Source of the DNA: Gilliamella sp. N-G2
GTDB taxonomy: Bacteria > Pseudomonadota > Gammaproteobacteria > Enterobacterales > Orbaceae
Length of the DNA: 64,000 nt
Assembly: GCF_002142215.1 (NCBI RefSeq)
Contig: NZ_NAST01000006.1
Span: forward strand, 1-64,000
Reading direction: 5' to 3'
Position numbers and translations under genes: made by a program. Under the pieces are notes generated by a model that ran no database searches, was not told the origin of the DNA, and worked only from the letters and a program-made list of their open reading frames with translations. Shown here piece by piece: positions 17,387 through 27,180 of the stretch (the first letter of the stretch is position 1; each line of letters starts with the position of its first letter).

Positions 17387-20300
17387 TTAATTATCACCTT
17401 CTTCATTATTATCTTTTTTACTAGGACTAGATATTGTCATCAAATCAAGTGATTTCCCTATAGCAAACCTGTCTGGTCGATACATTGACTCAACATAAGG
17501 ATAAGGAATCATGTAATCACCAGTAGTCACTGCTCTAACTAAATAAGCAACGCGTTTACGATATTTATTTTCATTGATATAGGTATTGATATTCACCGCA
17601 GCAACATATCTATCATCTCTAAATTCCTGATATTTAATCTCGTTAACATCATCACTTTTTAATAAATCAGCAACCCATGGAATTGTTGATAAATTTACAC
17701 TGCTATTGGCAAGATTTTGGTTTTCCAGTTCCAAACCTGCAGGTAAGAAATCAACAATCAAGGCATCATGAACAGCTTTTTTAGCTGTTACATCCAAAAC
17801 GACAACCATCATTGAACCTACTTCTATATTCGATGGTGTTATCTCTTTCCCATGTAAATCATAATAAGTTCGATTAATAGTTAAGAAATCATCTTGCGAT
17901 GTTGGTGCAGCTGGTGTTTTTGCATAGCCTGTAACAGAAAATTTAATATAAAGTGGCTGATCATAAGCGGAATTATTAATAGATAATCCTTGAGCTAATC
18001 CCTCATAATCATAGGAATGTGAAACAATTGAATCAATATCATCAATTTTGCCATTTATTGAAACTTTAAATTGATTACCACTTTTATGTTGTTCTAATGT
18101 CCAACCAGCAATAAATAACGCATTTAACTCCTGTGTTGAGAAATAACGTTGATCATTTAATAATTCTGACAAATTATATAGATAACTTGCCTGATTATTC
18201 TTAGCCATATTATTTTCTATCAGTAAAGAAAGAATTAATGACTGATCACGAACTGCGCTACCATAATTACCTAACCACCTATCATTATATTTATATGGGG
18301 TAGTAAAAACCAACGGCAGTAATTTGTCATAGGTTTCCTGATAACCATTTAATTTTGCAGTAACCGCTAAATGGGCTAAAGGTAATGGAGAATAGATAAA
18401 TGATGTATCACTGTTCATTATTTTATCGGTTAACTGATTAATTTCATTACGCATTGCAGAAGTGATTTTCTCTTGTTTAGAAAGTATCATTAAGGCATAA
18501 GCTTTAACAGACAATTTATTAAATTCAAGCACATCTAAATCACCGTAATAACTAAGATTATTAAATGCCGAAGAATCATAAATATATTGCCCAATACGTG
18601 TCATTGCAGCATCAAGCGCTTTATCATTAACCTGATATCCGCGTTCTTTAGCTTGCAATAAAAAGTCTGTTGCATAAACTGTTAGCCAATGTTCTTCTTC
18701 ACTATAGTTGCTCCATAATCCAAAACTTCCGTTACTACGTTGCATTGATAAAATACGTGAAATACCTGTTTGAACTTTTTCACGGCGCTTTTCATCAGAA
18801 TCAGTTTTAATACCTAACTGTGCCAATTGTTCACTGTTAGCATATAAAGATGGGAACAAACCACTCGTAGTTTGTTCTAAACAACCATAAGGGTAAGCAA
18901 ATAAACTTTTAATATATTGTGAAATGTTTAGTGGTGGCTGGTTAGAGACCACTAACTGCCCTTCAACAGTATTTTCGATCAAACCAGTTAAAGCTTGGTC
19001 TGATAATTGCCAGCTTTCATTTGCATCCAATGCTGCGACATAAGATCTTGAAGTTGCGGCATAAGCAGGTCTTACACCAATTGTCCAAGAACGACTAATA
19101 TTAAAATCAGAATTATCTTCAAGCAAAATGCCTTTTACATCTATCTTTATTGTTCCTTTACCATAACCGTAATCGGCAGCAACAGGAATCTTAATAATAT
19201 CTTTCTGTTTACTATCTAGTTTTACAGTAACTGATTTTGTTTCATTTTGATGAAGCAAACCACTAGTTGATACCTCAACTTGCATGTTTTGCGTACTACC
19301 AGTCAAATTATGTAAATCTAACGCTAAAATCGCCTGATCACCACCAGATAAGAATCGAGGTGTTGTTAATTCAGCAATAACAGGAGCAGCAACTTTCATC
19401 GTTTTTTCAGCTTTACCAAAACGATTGTTATCCCATGCTTGCGCCATTATTCGTAGTTCACCATTAAAATCAGGCAATGGTAAGTTAATTATCCCTTCGC
19501 CTTCATCATTTAACTGAATAGTTTCAAGTTGTTGTGCTACAATTAGGACGTCATTTAATGGTTTTTTACCACCAGCACCCATCGCATCACCACCAAAGCT
19601 CATATTAACATTACGACCTGAAGCTTCAATCAATTTACCATAAACATCGTAAATACTGGTATCATAGCGTTTACGACCTAAAAATCCTGTATATGGATCG
19701 GGTGTAACAAAATCAGTTATATTTAATACACCGGAATCAACTGCAGAAACCAAAACGGTGACTTTTTTATCCTTTTGAATAAACTGTTTATCCATTTTGA
19801 TTTTTATTGGTACAGTAGTTTCTGGTTCAACTTGAGCTGGTGCATTGATTGCAACATTTAACTGACGGTCTGTTGTGTCAATTGGTAAATATAATAACCC
19901 AATTGCTCGTTTAACTGTTTGTACAGCAGCATCTGTTGATGGACGAACTATCATAGTACTAATATAGATATCATGTCGTCCCCAGTTTTCAATAGGTATA
20001 TCAACATCTAAACCATTTTCATCAATAGTTATTGATTTTTTCCAAATGGTACCACCATTGCTTTCTAAAGAGATATAACCGGAGCCAGCAACTGGTGCCT
20101 GCACATTCACTCTGGCTATATCGCCAACTTTATAAGATGGTTTATCAATAGTTAACTTAACTTGATCTGGCCGTACAGATTTTGTGCCACGAGTATTATC
20201 TTCCCAATCATAACCAGCCCAAAAACGGAAACTTGTCATAACGTTAGTTTGAGGATCAACAACTTCAACGCGATAAGAGCCATAATCAGTTGGTTGGAAA

Positions 20301-22525
20301 CTTATTTTTGTTGTACTACCTGCATCAATAGATAATTGATTTTCTGAAACCATATATTCATTAGAATTATAGTTTAATTGCCAACCATCCTCATCTGACC
20401 AAGTCCAATAATAATTACGACGTTCGCGAATCAACCGAGCTTTTAGTGAATTTGTAGCTAACTTTTCACCTTCAAGGTTAATGTAAGCAATTTCAAATTC
20501 GGCATTATGGTCAATGTCAACGGTAGGACGATCATAATATTCATCCTGATTCCAATCATAATATGGTGAATCTTCAAATAGTGCTCGAATTGCAGGTAAT
20601 TTATCTGCCGGCCATATGGTTTGTGACGCATAACGTGTAACCGGTCGACCGCCTGAATCAAGTAGACTTGCTTGTAAAACAACTTTAATAGGAGACTCTG
20701 TTCCAGACCAATTATCTTTGCTAACCTCAATTTGAGTTAAACCATCATCATTCAACTCAACCTCAAGAGAATCAAGCTCACGATATAGGCTTTCGTCTGT
20801 CACTTTTCCAATTTTGAAGTCAGCTAGACCAGTAACTGAATCGACGTTCTTTAAATAGAGATTAGCTTCTAAACTGTTACCTATTGCTGGTTCACCATAT
20901 AAATACCAACCTTTAACATTAAAGTTAATATCTTCGTTATTAAGAACCGCCCCGCTTGTAGTACTTTTTATTTCCATTGCCATACGTTCAGGCAAAAACT
21001 CTTCAACTTTAAAGTTCCAGTAACGATAATCATCATCGCCTAAATTAAAACGAATTGCCCATTTACCTGTTGCGGCATCATAAGGAATATCAAATGTTTC
21101 TTGATATAAACCATTTAAATCAGCATTACTTTTTAATTGGTAATTTTTAATCACTCGACTATCAGGAGAAAGAATATCAACAATAATAGGTTGATCTGGT
21201 AATGATTGCCCATCAGCATTACGTAATAATGCATTAAAATAGACGGTTTCTTCTGGACGATAGAGGTCACGAGGTCCGAAAACAAACAATTGTTTTTGAT
21301 AAAAAGGACTACCGGACAAATTGAAATCAGTCAAATTAAGCGCATTACGATCAATATTAACAAACGAAGTTTGCTGGCCATCACTGGCTGTTAATAACGA
21401 ATAGTCATAATTATTACCTAGGTCAAATTCAGCATAACCATCTTGATCTGTTACTGCTGAAATTGTATGACATTTTTTACTATTTTCATCTTTACGACAC
21501 ATTAATGATAAATCAATATTTGCTAATGGTTTACCATTATCTAAACCATGAGTCATTACTGCTATCTTAGCATTTTTATAACGATGAACTGACACACCAA
21601 TATTACTAATTGAAAACAAAGTTGCTGGATTCGATTCGTTATAAATACCTGCTTCATTCATCACAGCAATATAAACACCTTCTTGATTAAGTTCAGCAAT
21701 ATTAGCAAGGTTTACTAAAACTGTTTCTTGTGCATTAGGTTTTGGATGAAGATCGAATCTTGATGAATAAACTAAATCAGCATATTTAGTCAATTCTTTT
21801 GAACGCCAAATCGAAAGCAAATCAATAAAACCAAAATCATCCACTAATTTAGATAATTTTTCTGGTTTAATTTTAAAAAAGTTAATATCAATTTTATTTA
21901 CATTCAGCGTTGTGACAGGTAATCCGCTCATAGATTTGCTTGGTAGTAATATACCCGAACTTGCAAAACCTACTGTAGGTTGGCGGTCTTGAGTCGTAAT
22001 TTCTTTTTGGTAAACAGATTCTAAATGACTGTCGTTGATAGCTGATAATAATTTATCAATGGTTAAAACCAGTTGTCGATCTGGTTGAAGATAACGATGT
22101 TTTAGCTCTAAACCATTATCAGATAATTCCCATGCTCCATCAACATTACCTGTTTTTCTATCAACTAATCTGAGTAAATTAGAAAAATTCAACTTAGGAT
22201 TAAGAGGTACCGAAAAAGTCACTACTAAAGTACTTGAACCATCAATAATAACTTCAGAACTATCAATGACAGTTAATTGTTTACCTTTATACTTTTCAAT
22301 TAACTCTGGAGTTGGATTGAAGACATTATGAGATTCAGACTCAGATACAACCTTAGCTTCAGTTAAAGTTTCTGTTGCAACAGCATCGGTTTTGCTGTCA
22401 ATGACATCTGTTGCCACCTCAGTTTTATCAGTTTGTTGTGACTCTATTGTTTTATCTTTCTGATCATCACAAGCGCATAGCATTAAAAATAAACTTAACA
22501 CCGCTAAGTGTTTTATAAATCTCAT
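17387..22525 (-). CDS. yfhM: Bacterial alpha-2-macroglobulin lipoprotein
   Basis: Giant periplasmic protease trap of the bacterial alpha-2-macroglobulin family, 1712 aa. Lipobox LCAC places the lipidated Cys at residue 19; the following Asp20-Asp21 is the usual Lol-avoidance signal, so it should stay in the inner membrane as E. coli YfhM does. MG-type domains fill the first two thirds. The thioester motif CLEQ sits in YPYGCLEQTTSG at about residue 1185, followed by the alpha-helical TED domain. The linker after the lipidated Cys is rich in Thr, Glu and Asp. It works with PbpC in the family model. AGGTGA precedes the ATG. Confidence 0.95.
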   Translation of the reverse strand: MRFIKHLAVLSLFLMLCACDDQKDKTIESQQTDKTEVATDVIDSKTDAVATETLTEAKVVSESESHNVFNPTPELIEKYKGKQLTVIDSSEVIIDGSSTLVVTFSVPLNPKLNFSNLLRLVDRKTGNVDGAWELSDNGLELKHRYLQPDRQLVLTIDKLLSAINDSHLESVYQKEITTQDRQPTVGFASSGILLPSKSMSGLPVTTLNVNKIDINFFKIKPEKLSKLVDDFGFIDLLSIWRSKELTKYADLVYSSRFDLHPKPNAQETVLVNLANIAELNQEGVYIAVMNEAGIYNESNPATLFSISNIGVSVHRYKNAKIAVMTHGLDNGKPLANIDLSLMCRKDENSKKCHTISAVTDQDGYAEFDLGNNYDYSLLTASDGQQTSFVNIDRNALNLTDFNLSGSPFYQKQLFVFGPRDLYRPEETVYFNALLRNADGQSLPDQPIIVDILSPDSRVIKNYQLKSNADLNGLYQETFDIPYDAATGKWAIRFNLGDDDYRYWNFKVEEFLPERMAMEIKSTTSGAVLNNEDINFNVKGWYLYGEPAIGNSLEANLYLKNVDSVTGLADFKIGKVTDESLYRELDSLEVELNDDGLTQIEVSKDNWSGTESPIKVVLQASLLDSGGRPVTRYASQTIWPADKLPAIRALFEDSPYYDWNQDEYYDRPTVDIDHNAEFEIAYINLEGEKLATNSLKARLIRERRNYYWTWSDEDGWQLNYNSNEYMVSENQLSIDAGSTTKISFQPTDYGSYRVEVVDPQTNVMTSFRFWAGYDWEDNTRGTKSVRPDQVKLTIDKPSYKVGDIARVNVQAPVAGSGYISLESNGGTIWKKSITIDENGLDVDIPIENWGRHDIYISTMIVRPSTDAAVQTVKRAIGLLYLPIDTTDRQLNVAINAPAQVEPETTVPIKIKMDKQFIQKDKKVTVLVSAVDSGVLNITDFVTPDPYTGFLGRKRYDTSIYDVYGKLIEASGRNVNMSFGGDAMGAGGKKPLNDVLIVAQQLETIQLNDEGEGIINLPLPDFNGELRIMAQAWDNNRFGKAEKTMKVAAPVIAELTTPRFLSGGDQAILALDLHNLTGSTQNMQVEVSTSGLLHQNETKSVTVKLDSKQKDIIKIPVAADYGYGKGTIKIDVKGILLEDNSDFNISRSWTIGVRPAYAATSRSYVAALDANESWQLSDQALTGLIENTVEGQLVVSNQPPLNISQYIKSLFAYPYGCLEQTTSGLFPSLYANSEQLAQLGIKTDSDEKRREKVQTGISRILSMQRSNGSFGLWSNYSEEEHWLTVYATDFLLQAKERGYQVNDKALDAAMTRIGQYIYDSSAFNNLSYYGDLDVLEFNKLSVKAYALMILSKQEKITSAMRNEINQLTDKIMNSDTSFIYSPLPLAHLAVTAKLNGYQETYDKLLPLVFTTPYKYNDRWLGNYGSAVRDQSLILSLLIENNMAKNNQASYLYNLSELLNDQRYFSTQELNALFIAGWTLEQHKSGNQFKVSINGKIDDIDSIVSHSYDYEGLAQGLSINNSAYDQPLYIKFSVTGYAKTPAAPTSQDDFLTINRTYYDLHGKEITPSNIEVGSMMVVVLDVTAKKAVHDALIVDFLPAGLELENQNLANSSVNLSTIPWVADLLKSDDVNEIKYQEFRDDRYVAAVNINTYINENKYRKRVAYLVRAVTTGDYMIPYPYVESMYRPDRFAIGKSLDLMTISSPSKKDNNEEGDN

Positions 22526-22694
22526 TATTTCACCTAATCCCTTATTGTTACAATAAATGTACTGGCTGTTTTTTTAACAATATTATGCACTTTCAAACAA
22601 GGTTTGGCAAAACTTCTTTAATCAAATTTTGAAATTTTTTTATAATTAAGTTATGAAGTTAGTTAAATTTTTGAGGAACGGTCTTTTTTGAGAG

Positions 22695-22736
22695 AGAAAA
22701 ATAGGCAGTTAGAATTGCCAATGAACTTTAACTGCC
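22695..22736 (-). terminator. Terminator of queF-queC-yhhQ
   Basis: On the minus strand GGCAGTTA / TAACTGCC forms an 8-bp stem around a 17-nt loop and is followed by TATTTTTC. It lies 38 bases past the yhhQ stop. The rest of the 248-base gap to yfhM shows no gene. Confidence 0.65.
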
Positions 22737-22773
22737 AGATAAGTAATAAACGTTACATGAATTTAAAGTCAAT

Positions 22774-23445
22774 TTATTGGGATTTGATAACTAATTTCTT
22801 TAAGATAAAGTTTAAAATAATTCCATATAATGGTAAAAAGAATAGACCACAGATTATAATTTTAAAACTATAATCGATAGTGGCGATTTCGACCCAATGC
22901 GTAGCCATAAATTCATCGTTTGTTTTATAAAAGGCGATCGCAAAAAAGACAATGGTATCAATACCATTGCCTAATATTGCCGATGCTGAAGGCGCTACCC
23001 ACCATGCTCTATTTTTACGTAGATAATTAAACACCGTAATATCCATCAATTGACCTACTAAGTAAGCGGCAAAACTCGCTAAAGCGATGCGAAAAACAAA
23101 GCTATTAAACTCGGCTAACGCAGAAAATCCCATCCAGTGGGTTTCAAAAAACAATACTGAGATAGAATAAGAAAATAGTAAAGCGGGAATCATCACCACA
23201 AAAATAATCTTTCTCGCTAAACTCGCGCCAAAGACCCGAATAGTTAAATCAGTAGTCAAGAAGATAAATGGAAAGGTAAACGCTCCCCAAGTGGTATGGA
23301 AACCAAAAATATCAAAAGGGATTTGTACCAGGTAATTGCTTGAAGCAATAACCAAAATATGAAAAAACGAAAGCCAACCAAGAGCTTTCATTTGTTGTGC
23401 GTAAGTAAATTGGCAAGTTTGTTCTGAATTAGTGTTCAGATACAT
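22774..23445 (-). CDS. yhhQ: Queuosine precursor transporter YhhQ
   Basis: Inner-membrane transporter of the COG1738/ECF-like family that takes up queuosine precursors (preQ0/preQ1). Six hydrophobic helices are visible; the segments FPFIFLTTDLTIRVFGASLARK and VGQLMDITVFNYLRK are typical. Length 223 aa matches E. coli. AAGGAA precedes the ATG. It is the last gene of a riboswitch-led operon with queF and queC, so uptake and synthesis of the same intermediate are coregulated. Confidence 0.93.
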   Translation of the reverse strand: MYLNTNSEQTCQFTYAQQMKALGWLSFFHILVIASSNYLVQIPFDIFGFHTTWGAFTFPFIFLTTDLTIRVFGASLARKIIFVVMIPALLFSYSISVLFFETHWMGFSALAEFNSFVFRIALASFAAYLVGQLMDITVFNYLRKNRAWWVAPSASAILGNGIDTIVFFAIAFYKTNDEFMATHWVEIATIDYSFKIIICGLFFLPLYGIILNFILKKLVIKSQ

Positions 23446-23489
23446 AAATTTTTCCTTTTTTAATGGCGTAAGTGAACCCAGTGTTACAA

Positions 23490-24146
23490 TTAATTTGAAT
23501 GATTAAGATACTCATTTAAACCTTTTTCGCGAAGAATACAGCTAGGACATTGGCCACATCCACCATCTACACCATAATAACAAGTATGCGTATGCTTTCG
23601 GACATAAGCCAAACAGCCAAGTTTATCGGCAATTTCCCATGTTTGGGCTTTGGTTAGATACATCAGTGGCGTGATTAGATTAAAGTTGTAATCCATAGCC
23701 AGATTCATCGATACATTCATTGATTTGATAAAGATATCTCGACAATCAGGATAACCACTAAAATCGGTTTCACAGACACCAATAATAACATTAGGTATAC
23801 CTTGTTGCTTGGCATAACAACCTGCTAGAAGTAAGAACAGCATATTACGACCGTCTACAAAAGTATTCGGGTAATCCCCTTCTTTGGCCGCTTTGATTTC
23901 TTGCGAGTCATCAATCAAAGCATTATTAGTGGTCTGTTTAATCACCGAAGTATCGATCACCGTTTGTTTAACGCCAAGATCTTCAGCAATCCATTTAGCT
24001 TTTTCAAGTTCAATAACATGCCGTTGCCCATATTGAAAACTAATGGTTTCCACATTTTCGCGTCCATAATCAGCAATGGCTTGCAGTAAACAGGTGGTAG
24101 AGTCTTGCCCACCAGAAAATATCACTAGTGCTTTACGATTTTGCAT
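23490..24146 (-). CDS. queC: 7-cyano-7-deazaguanine synthase
   Basis: ATP-dependent enzyme converting 7-carboxy-7-deazaguanine to preQ0 in queuosine synthesis. The N-terminal PP-loop reads [15 protein letters not shown] (about 8-22), and the zinc-binding cysteines are in [13 protein letters not shown] near the C-terminus. Length 218 aa is usual. It lies 50 bases after queF and 44 before yhhQ. QueD and QueE, which act upstream, are not in this window. Confidence 0.97.
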   Translation of the reverse strand: MQNRKALVIFSGGQDSTTCLLQAIADYGRENVETISFQYGQRHVIELEKAKWIAEDLGVKQTVIDTSVIKQTTNNALIDDSQEIKAAKEGDYPNTFVDGRNMLFLLLAGCYAKQQGIPNVIIGVCETDFSGYPDCRDIFIKSMNVSMNLAMDYNFNLITPLMYLTKAQTWEIADKLGCLAYVRKHTHTCYYGVDGGCGQCPSCILREKGLNEYLNHSN

Positions 24147-24196
24147 GTTTCTTTATTCCAATTTAACTATTTCGTAATACTGTTGGGTTGAAAAGA

Positions 24197-24670
24197 TTAA
24201 CGATTATCAACTTTTTCAGGATAAAGATCGTGATTAGCTAAACGATTCATCGCTATTTGCTGCCAATTGGTGCCAGCTTTACCATAATTGGCATATGGAT
24301 CAATTGAGATTCCACCGCGCGGCGTGAATTTGCCCCAAACTTCAATATATTTAGGATCCATTAACTTAATTAGATCTTTCATAATAATGTTGATGCAATC
24401 TTCATGATAATCACCATGATTACGGAAACTGAATAGATATAGCTTGAGTGATTTACTTTCTACCATTTTTATATTTGGCACATACGAAATATAAATAGTC
24501 GCAAAATCGGGTTGGCCAGTAATTGGACAAAGACTGGTAAATTCAGGACAATTAAATTTTACAAAATAATCGTTTCCTGGATGTTTATTATCAAATGTTT
24601 CTAAAATTTCTGGACAATAGTCAGTAGGATAGCGAACGGATTGATCGCCAAGTAGTGTTATATTACTCAT
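24197..24670 (-). CDS. queF: NADPH-dependent preQ0 reductase, single-domain QueF
   Basis: Reduces the nitrile of preQ0 to preQ1 in the cytoplasm. The conserved [16 protein letters not shown] helix and the catalytic Cys in [14 protein letters not shown] are present. At 157 aa it is the unimodular QueF known from Bacillus, unlike the two-domain E. coli enzyme of about 280 aa. The ATG at 24670 uses the AAGGA that is part of the preQ1 riboswitch, so translation should fall when preQ1 is abundant. Confidence 0.95.
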   Translation of the reverse strand: MSNITLLGDQSVRYPTDYCPEILETFDNKHPGNDYFVKFNCPEFTSLCPITGQPDFATIYISYVPNIKMVESKSLKLYLFSFRNHGDYHEDCINIIMKDLIKLMDPKYIEVWGKFTPRGGISIDPYANYGKAGTNWQQIAMNRLANHDLYPEKVDNR

Positions 24671-24675
24671 TTTTT

Positions 24676-24714
24676 TCCTTAGTTTTTTAGCGTGGGAGGT
24701 TCACGAACCACGTA
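24676..24714 (-). ncRNA. preQ1-I riboswitch
   Basis: The minus strand just before queF shows a hairpin (CGTGG pairing with CCACG) with the inner GTTC/GAACCT segment, then the A-rich tail CTAAAAAACTAAGGA. This tail is the hallmark of class I preQ1 aptamers, where it folds back on the loop. The last bases, AAGGA, are the queF ribosome site 6 bases from the ATG, which indicates translational control. A weak promoter (TGGACT-N17-TATGGT) lies just upstream. Control of queC and yhhQ through the same mRNA is inferred. Confidence 0.92.
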
Positions 24715-24780
24715 ATTAGGCGCCCACCATACTCTTTTTAAATAAAAAAGTCCAGTTTAAGCAACGTTGCGTGTCTTAAC

Positions 24781-24814
24781 AAAAAGCACCATTAATCCTA
24801 GATCAAAGGTGCTT
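24781..24814 (-). terminator. Terminator after the DUF1090 gene
   Basis: On the minus strand AAGCACC / GGTGCTT forms a 7-bp stem with a 17-nt loop followed by a short T run. It is 58 bases beyond the stop of the DUF1090 gene and separates it from the preQ1 operon. Confidence 0.65.
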
Positions 24815-24872
24815 ATTTATTGAGAACTTAGATAAAAAATGTGAGGAAAGCACTTTTTAAGTCAAATATAAC

Positions 24873-25328
24873 TTATTTGCTGGTCAATTGCTTGTAATAA
24901 TCAGCAAGTTTATCTTTAGCATCAGCTAATTCTTTTTCGGCATCATTTAATTTCGCTTTTAATGCATCGATTGTATCTTGATGAGCATTAACTTTATCTT
25001 TTGCATACTCTTTAGTTTTTTCAGCTAATTCTTTGGTTTTATCTGTAACATCTTTAGTTTTTTCAACTATTAATCTTTTATATTTTTGTTCTAAAGTTTC
25101 ATCAGTACAATTGGTATTAACTTCTTGCAACGCTTTTTCAAGACCATTCACTTCATTACTATTATTTGCTTTTTTAGCTTGTTCTATTTTCGTTTCAATT
25201 GCTTGCTTTTTAGCATCGCAATTTAATCCTTGGTTTTCGTCATTGCTTGATGCATAACTATTTACCGAAAATGCAGTAACTAAAGTGATAATGCTTAATT
25301 TACTTAATAACCTTATTGCTGATTTCAT
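24873..25328 (-). CDS. Exported DUF1090 (YqjC-like) coiled-coil protein
   Basis: Predicted periplasmic protein of unknown function. A signal peptide spans about residues 1-26. The mature part has the DUF1090 pattern: LNCDAKKQAIETKIEQAKKAN, GLEKALQEVNTNC with the two family cysteines, then a long charged helix rich in Lys, Glu and Ala to the C-terminus. The start at 25328 is chosen for the AGGGG 7 bases before it; an upstream start would run into coaA. It follows coaA by 17 bases. The helical tail is longer than in E. coli YqjC as I recall it. Length 151 aa. Confidence 0.8.
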   Translation of the reverse strand: MKSAIRLLSKLSIITLVTAFSVNSYASSNDENQGLNCDAKKQAIETKIEQAKKANNSNEVNGLEKALQEVNTNCTDETLEQKYKRLIVEKTKDVTDKTKELAEKTKEYAKDKVNAHQDTIDALKAKLNDAEKELADAKDKLADYYKQLTSK

Positions 25329-25345
25329 ATTGATTCCCCTTAAGT

Positions 25346-26281
25346 TTATTTTCTTAATTGAACACAATCTACTTTATGATCTTTACCTTTGGTTAAAATT
25401 AAACTTGCTCGTTCCCGTGTTGGTAGGATATTTTCAATCAAATTTAATTCATTGATATCTCGCCAAAGGCGGTTAGCAATATTCACGGCCTCTTCCTCTG
25501 GAAGCATTGAATAGTGGTTAAAGTAAGAGTTAGGATCACTAAATGCCCCAGCTCTAAATTTTAAAAATCGGTTAACATACCAATCGTGTAATAGCGGTAA
25601 TTGTGCGTCGACATAGATCGAAAAATCGACATAATCAGAAACAAATACACGATTATTAGCTTGAGTATAGTTTATGGTGCCTTGTAAAACATTTAATCCT
25701 TCAAGAATTAAAATATCTGGACTATCAACAACAATATGTTCATCTTCAACAATATCGTAAACTAAATGAGAATAAACCGGTGCTTTAACTTCTGACTGCC
25801 CTGATTTTACATCAGCAACAAAATTAATCAATTTTTTGATATCATAAGATTGAGGAAATCCTTTCTTATTCATGATACCACGTTCTTCAAGATAACGATT
25901 CGGATATAAAAAACCGTCGGTCGTCACTAACGCAACTTTACGATGCTCTGGCCAACGAGTTAATAATGCTTGTAAGACACGGGCTGTAGTGCTTTTACCT
26001 ACAGCAACACTACCAGCAATACCGATAACATAAGGTATTTTTTGGCTTTTACCTAGAAATTTTGATAAGACTGCCTGACGGCTAAAACTGTTATTAATAT
26101 AATAATTGAGTAATCGAGATAAAGGCAAGTAAATTTCACTTACTTCATCCATTGATAAGTCTTCATTAATTCCTTGTAGTGAAGTTAGCTCCTCGGCTGT
26201 TAAAGTCATCGGTACCGCATTACGCAAGCCTGCCCACTCTTGTCGGGTAAATTGCATATAGGGGCTCAAATGATTTTTCAT
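25346..26281 (-). CDS. coaA: Pantothenate kinase, type I
   Basis: Catalyses the first and rate-limiting step of coenzyme A synthesis, phosphorylating pantothenate with ATP; the family is feedback-inhibited by CoA. P-loop [12 protein letters not shown] at residues 87-98, then DGFLYPN and FIYVDA-like ([10 protein letters not shown]) segments. Length 311 aa against 316 in E. coli. It is followed closely by the DUF1090 gene. A TATAAT-type -10 (rc of 26326-26331 region) lies upstream, but the -35 is poor. Confidence 0.97.
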   Translation of the reverse strand: MKNHLSPYMQFTRQEWAGLRNAVPMTLTAEELTSLQGINEDLSMDEVSEIYLPLSRLLNYYINNSFSRQAVLSKFLGKSQKIPYVIGIAGSVAVGKSTTARVLQALLTRWPEHRKVALVTTDGFLYPNRYLEERGIMNKKGFPQSYDIKKLINFVADVKSGQSEVKAPVYSHLVYDIVEDEHIVVDSPDILILEGLNVLQGTINYTQANNRVFVSDYVDFSIYVDAQLPLLHDWYVNRFLKFRAGAFSDPNSYFNHYSMLPEEEAVNIANRLWRDINELNLIENILPTRERASLILTKGKDHKVDCVQLRK

Positions 26282-26449
26282 GTTTTATTCTCTATTGCTC
26301 AGTAATTAAAAAATTATTTGGCTCAGATTATACTAAATCTATTTTTTTACAATCATAAATTCGCATTACCTTCTGCTCATAGCTATATTAACCAGTTACT
26401 GGTAAAATAGGTTTAATGCATTAATAACTAGATATCAAATTGAGATTGT

Positions 26450-26944
26450 ATGTTAAAAAATAAATCGAAACTAAAACCTAAAAAAAACCGTCAAGAGATT
26501 AATGAAGAGTCACGCGAACTCAAGCGCAAACGTAAACATAAAGGTTTACCTAGTGGTTCTCGTTTTAATGGAACAGATAACAATCAAAATAAAAAATCCA
26601 CCAATACAATTAAAGATCCTCGCATTGGCAGCAAAAAAGCAATTTCATTGCTACAAACCAATGATTCATCGATAAAGAATAAAGTTAATCAACCGCCAAA
26701 AATTAAATTAACACCACAACAAGAGTTAGAACAACTTGAAAATGATACTAAACTAGATCATTTACTTGATTTGGTTGAGCAAGGCAAAACATTGACTGAT
26801 CCTCAACAATCTTATCTCGATAATAAATTAGATCGCATTGATCAACTGATGAAACAGTTAGGTATTGAAGATGACGATTTTGAAGACGATGAGGAGTTAG
26901 ACGAGGCTAAAGAAGATATCGTCGGCCTACTTAAGCGTAAGTAA
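26450..26944 (+). CDS. yihI: Der GTPase-activating protein YihI
   Basis: Small cytoplasmic activator of the ribosome-assembly GTPase Der (EngA). The N-terminal third is extremely basic (KNKSKLKPKKNRQ, RELKRKRKHKGLPSGSR), and the C-terminal part is acidic and helical (LEQLENDTKLDHLLDLVEQG, then DDDFEDDEELDEAKEDI), the YihI architecture. The KGLPSGSR motif is a family hallmark. Length 164 aa. It precedes hemN as in enterics, with a small membrane ORF between them. Confidence 0.93.
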   Translation: MLKNKSKLKPKKNRQEINEESRELKRKRKHKGLPSGSRFNGTDNNQNKKSTNTIKDPRIGSKKAISLLQTNDSSIKNKVNQPPKIKLTPQQELEQLENDTKLDHLLDLVEQGKTLTDPQQSYLDNKLDRIDQLMKQLGIEDDDFEDDEELDEAKEDIVGLLKRK

Positions 26945-27012
26945 GTTAATTTGATTCAATATCAATGCCAAATCAATAATTTTATACAAATCACCATAAA
27001 GAGCCATCTATC

Positions 27013-27180
27013 ATGCCAATATTTATTATGCTAGGTTTGTACTTGGGATTATTTATTTGCACATTATTATATTTGAAAAAAATAAATCGACTTAAAATTA
27101 AAACGCAATTAAAGATCAAACAGCCTAATACAGCAAAACGTTATGGAAGTGGCAATGTCAAAAGTAGAATTAAAAAATAA
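27013..27180 (+). CDS. Possible 55-aa membrane protein between yihI and hemN
   Basis: An open frame of 55 codons starting ATG CCA, with a single hydrophobic segment (about residues 3-21, FIMLGLYLGLFICTLLYL) followed by a strongly basic tail (KKINRLKIKTQLK ending KSRIKK). A weak AAAGAG lies upstream. It ends 4 bases before one possible hemN ATG (27185), which would suit translational coupling, but overlaps another (27155). Pasteurellaceae and Vibrio carry a DUF2489 membrane protein at this position; this may be a short relative. I do not recognise the sequence itself. Confidence 0.45.
   Translation: MPIFIMLGLYLGLFICTLLYLKKINRLKIKTQLKIKQPNTAKRYGSGNVKSRIKK

Noticed and set aside
22688-22873. 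Open frame on + strand before yfhM
   Set aside because: Overlaps the yhhQ 3' end and its terminator; low-complexity translation without ribosome site.
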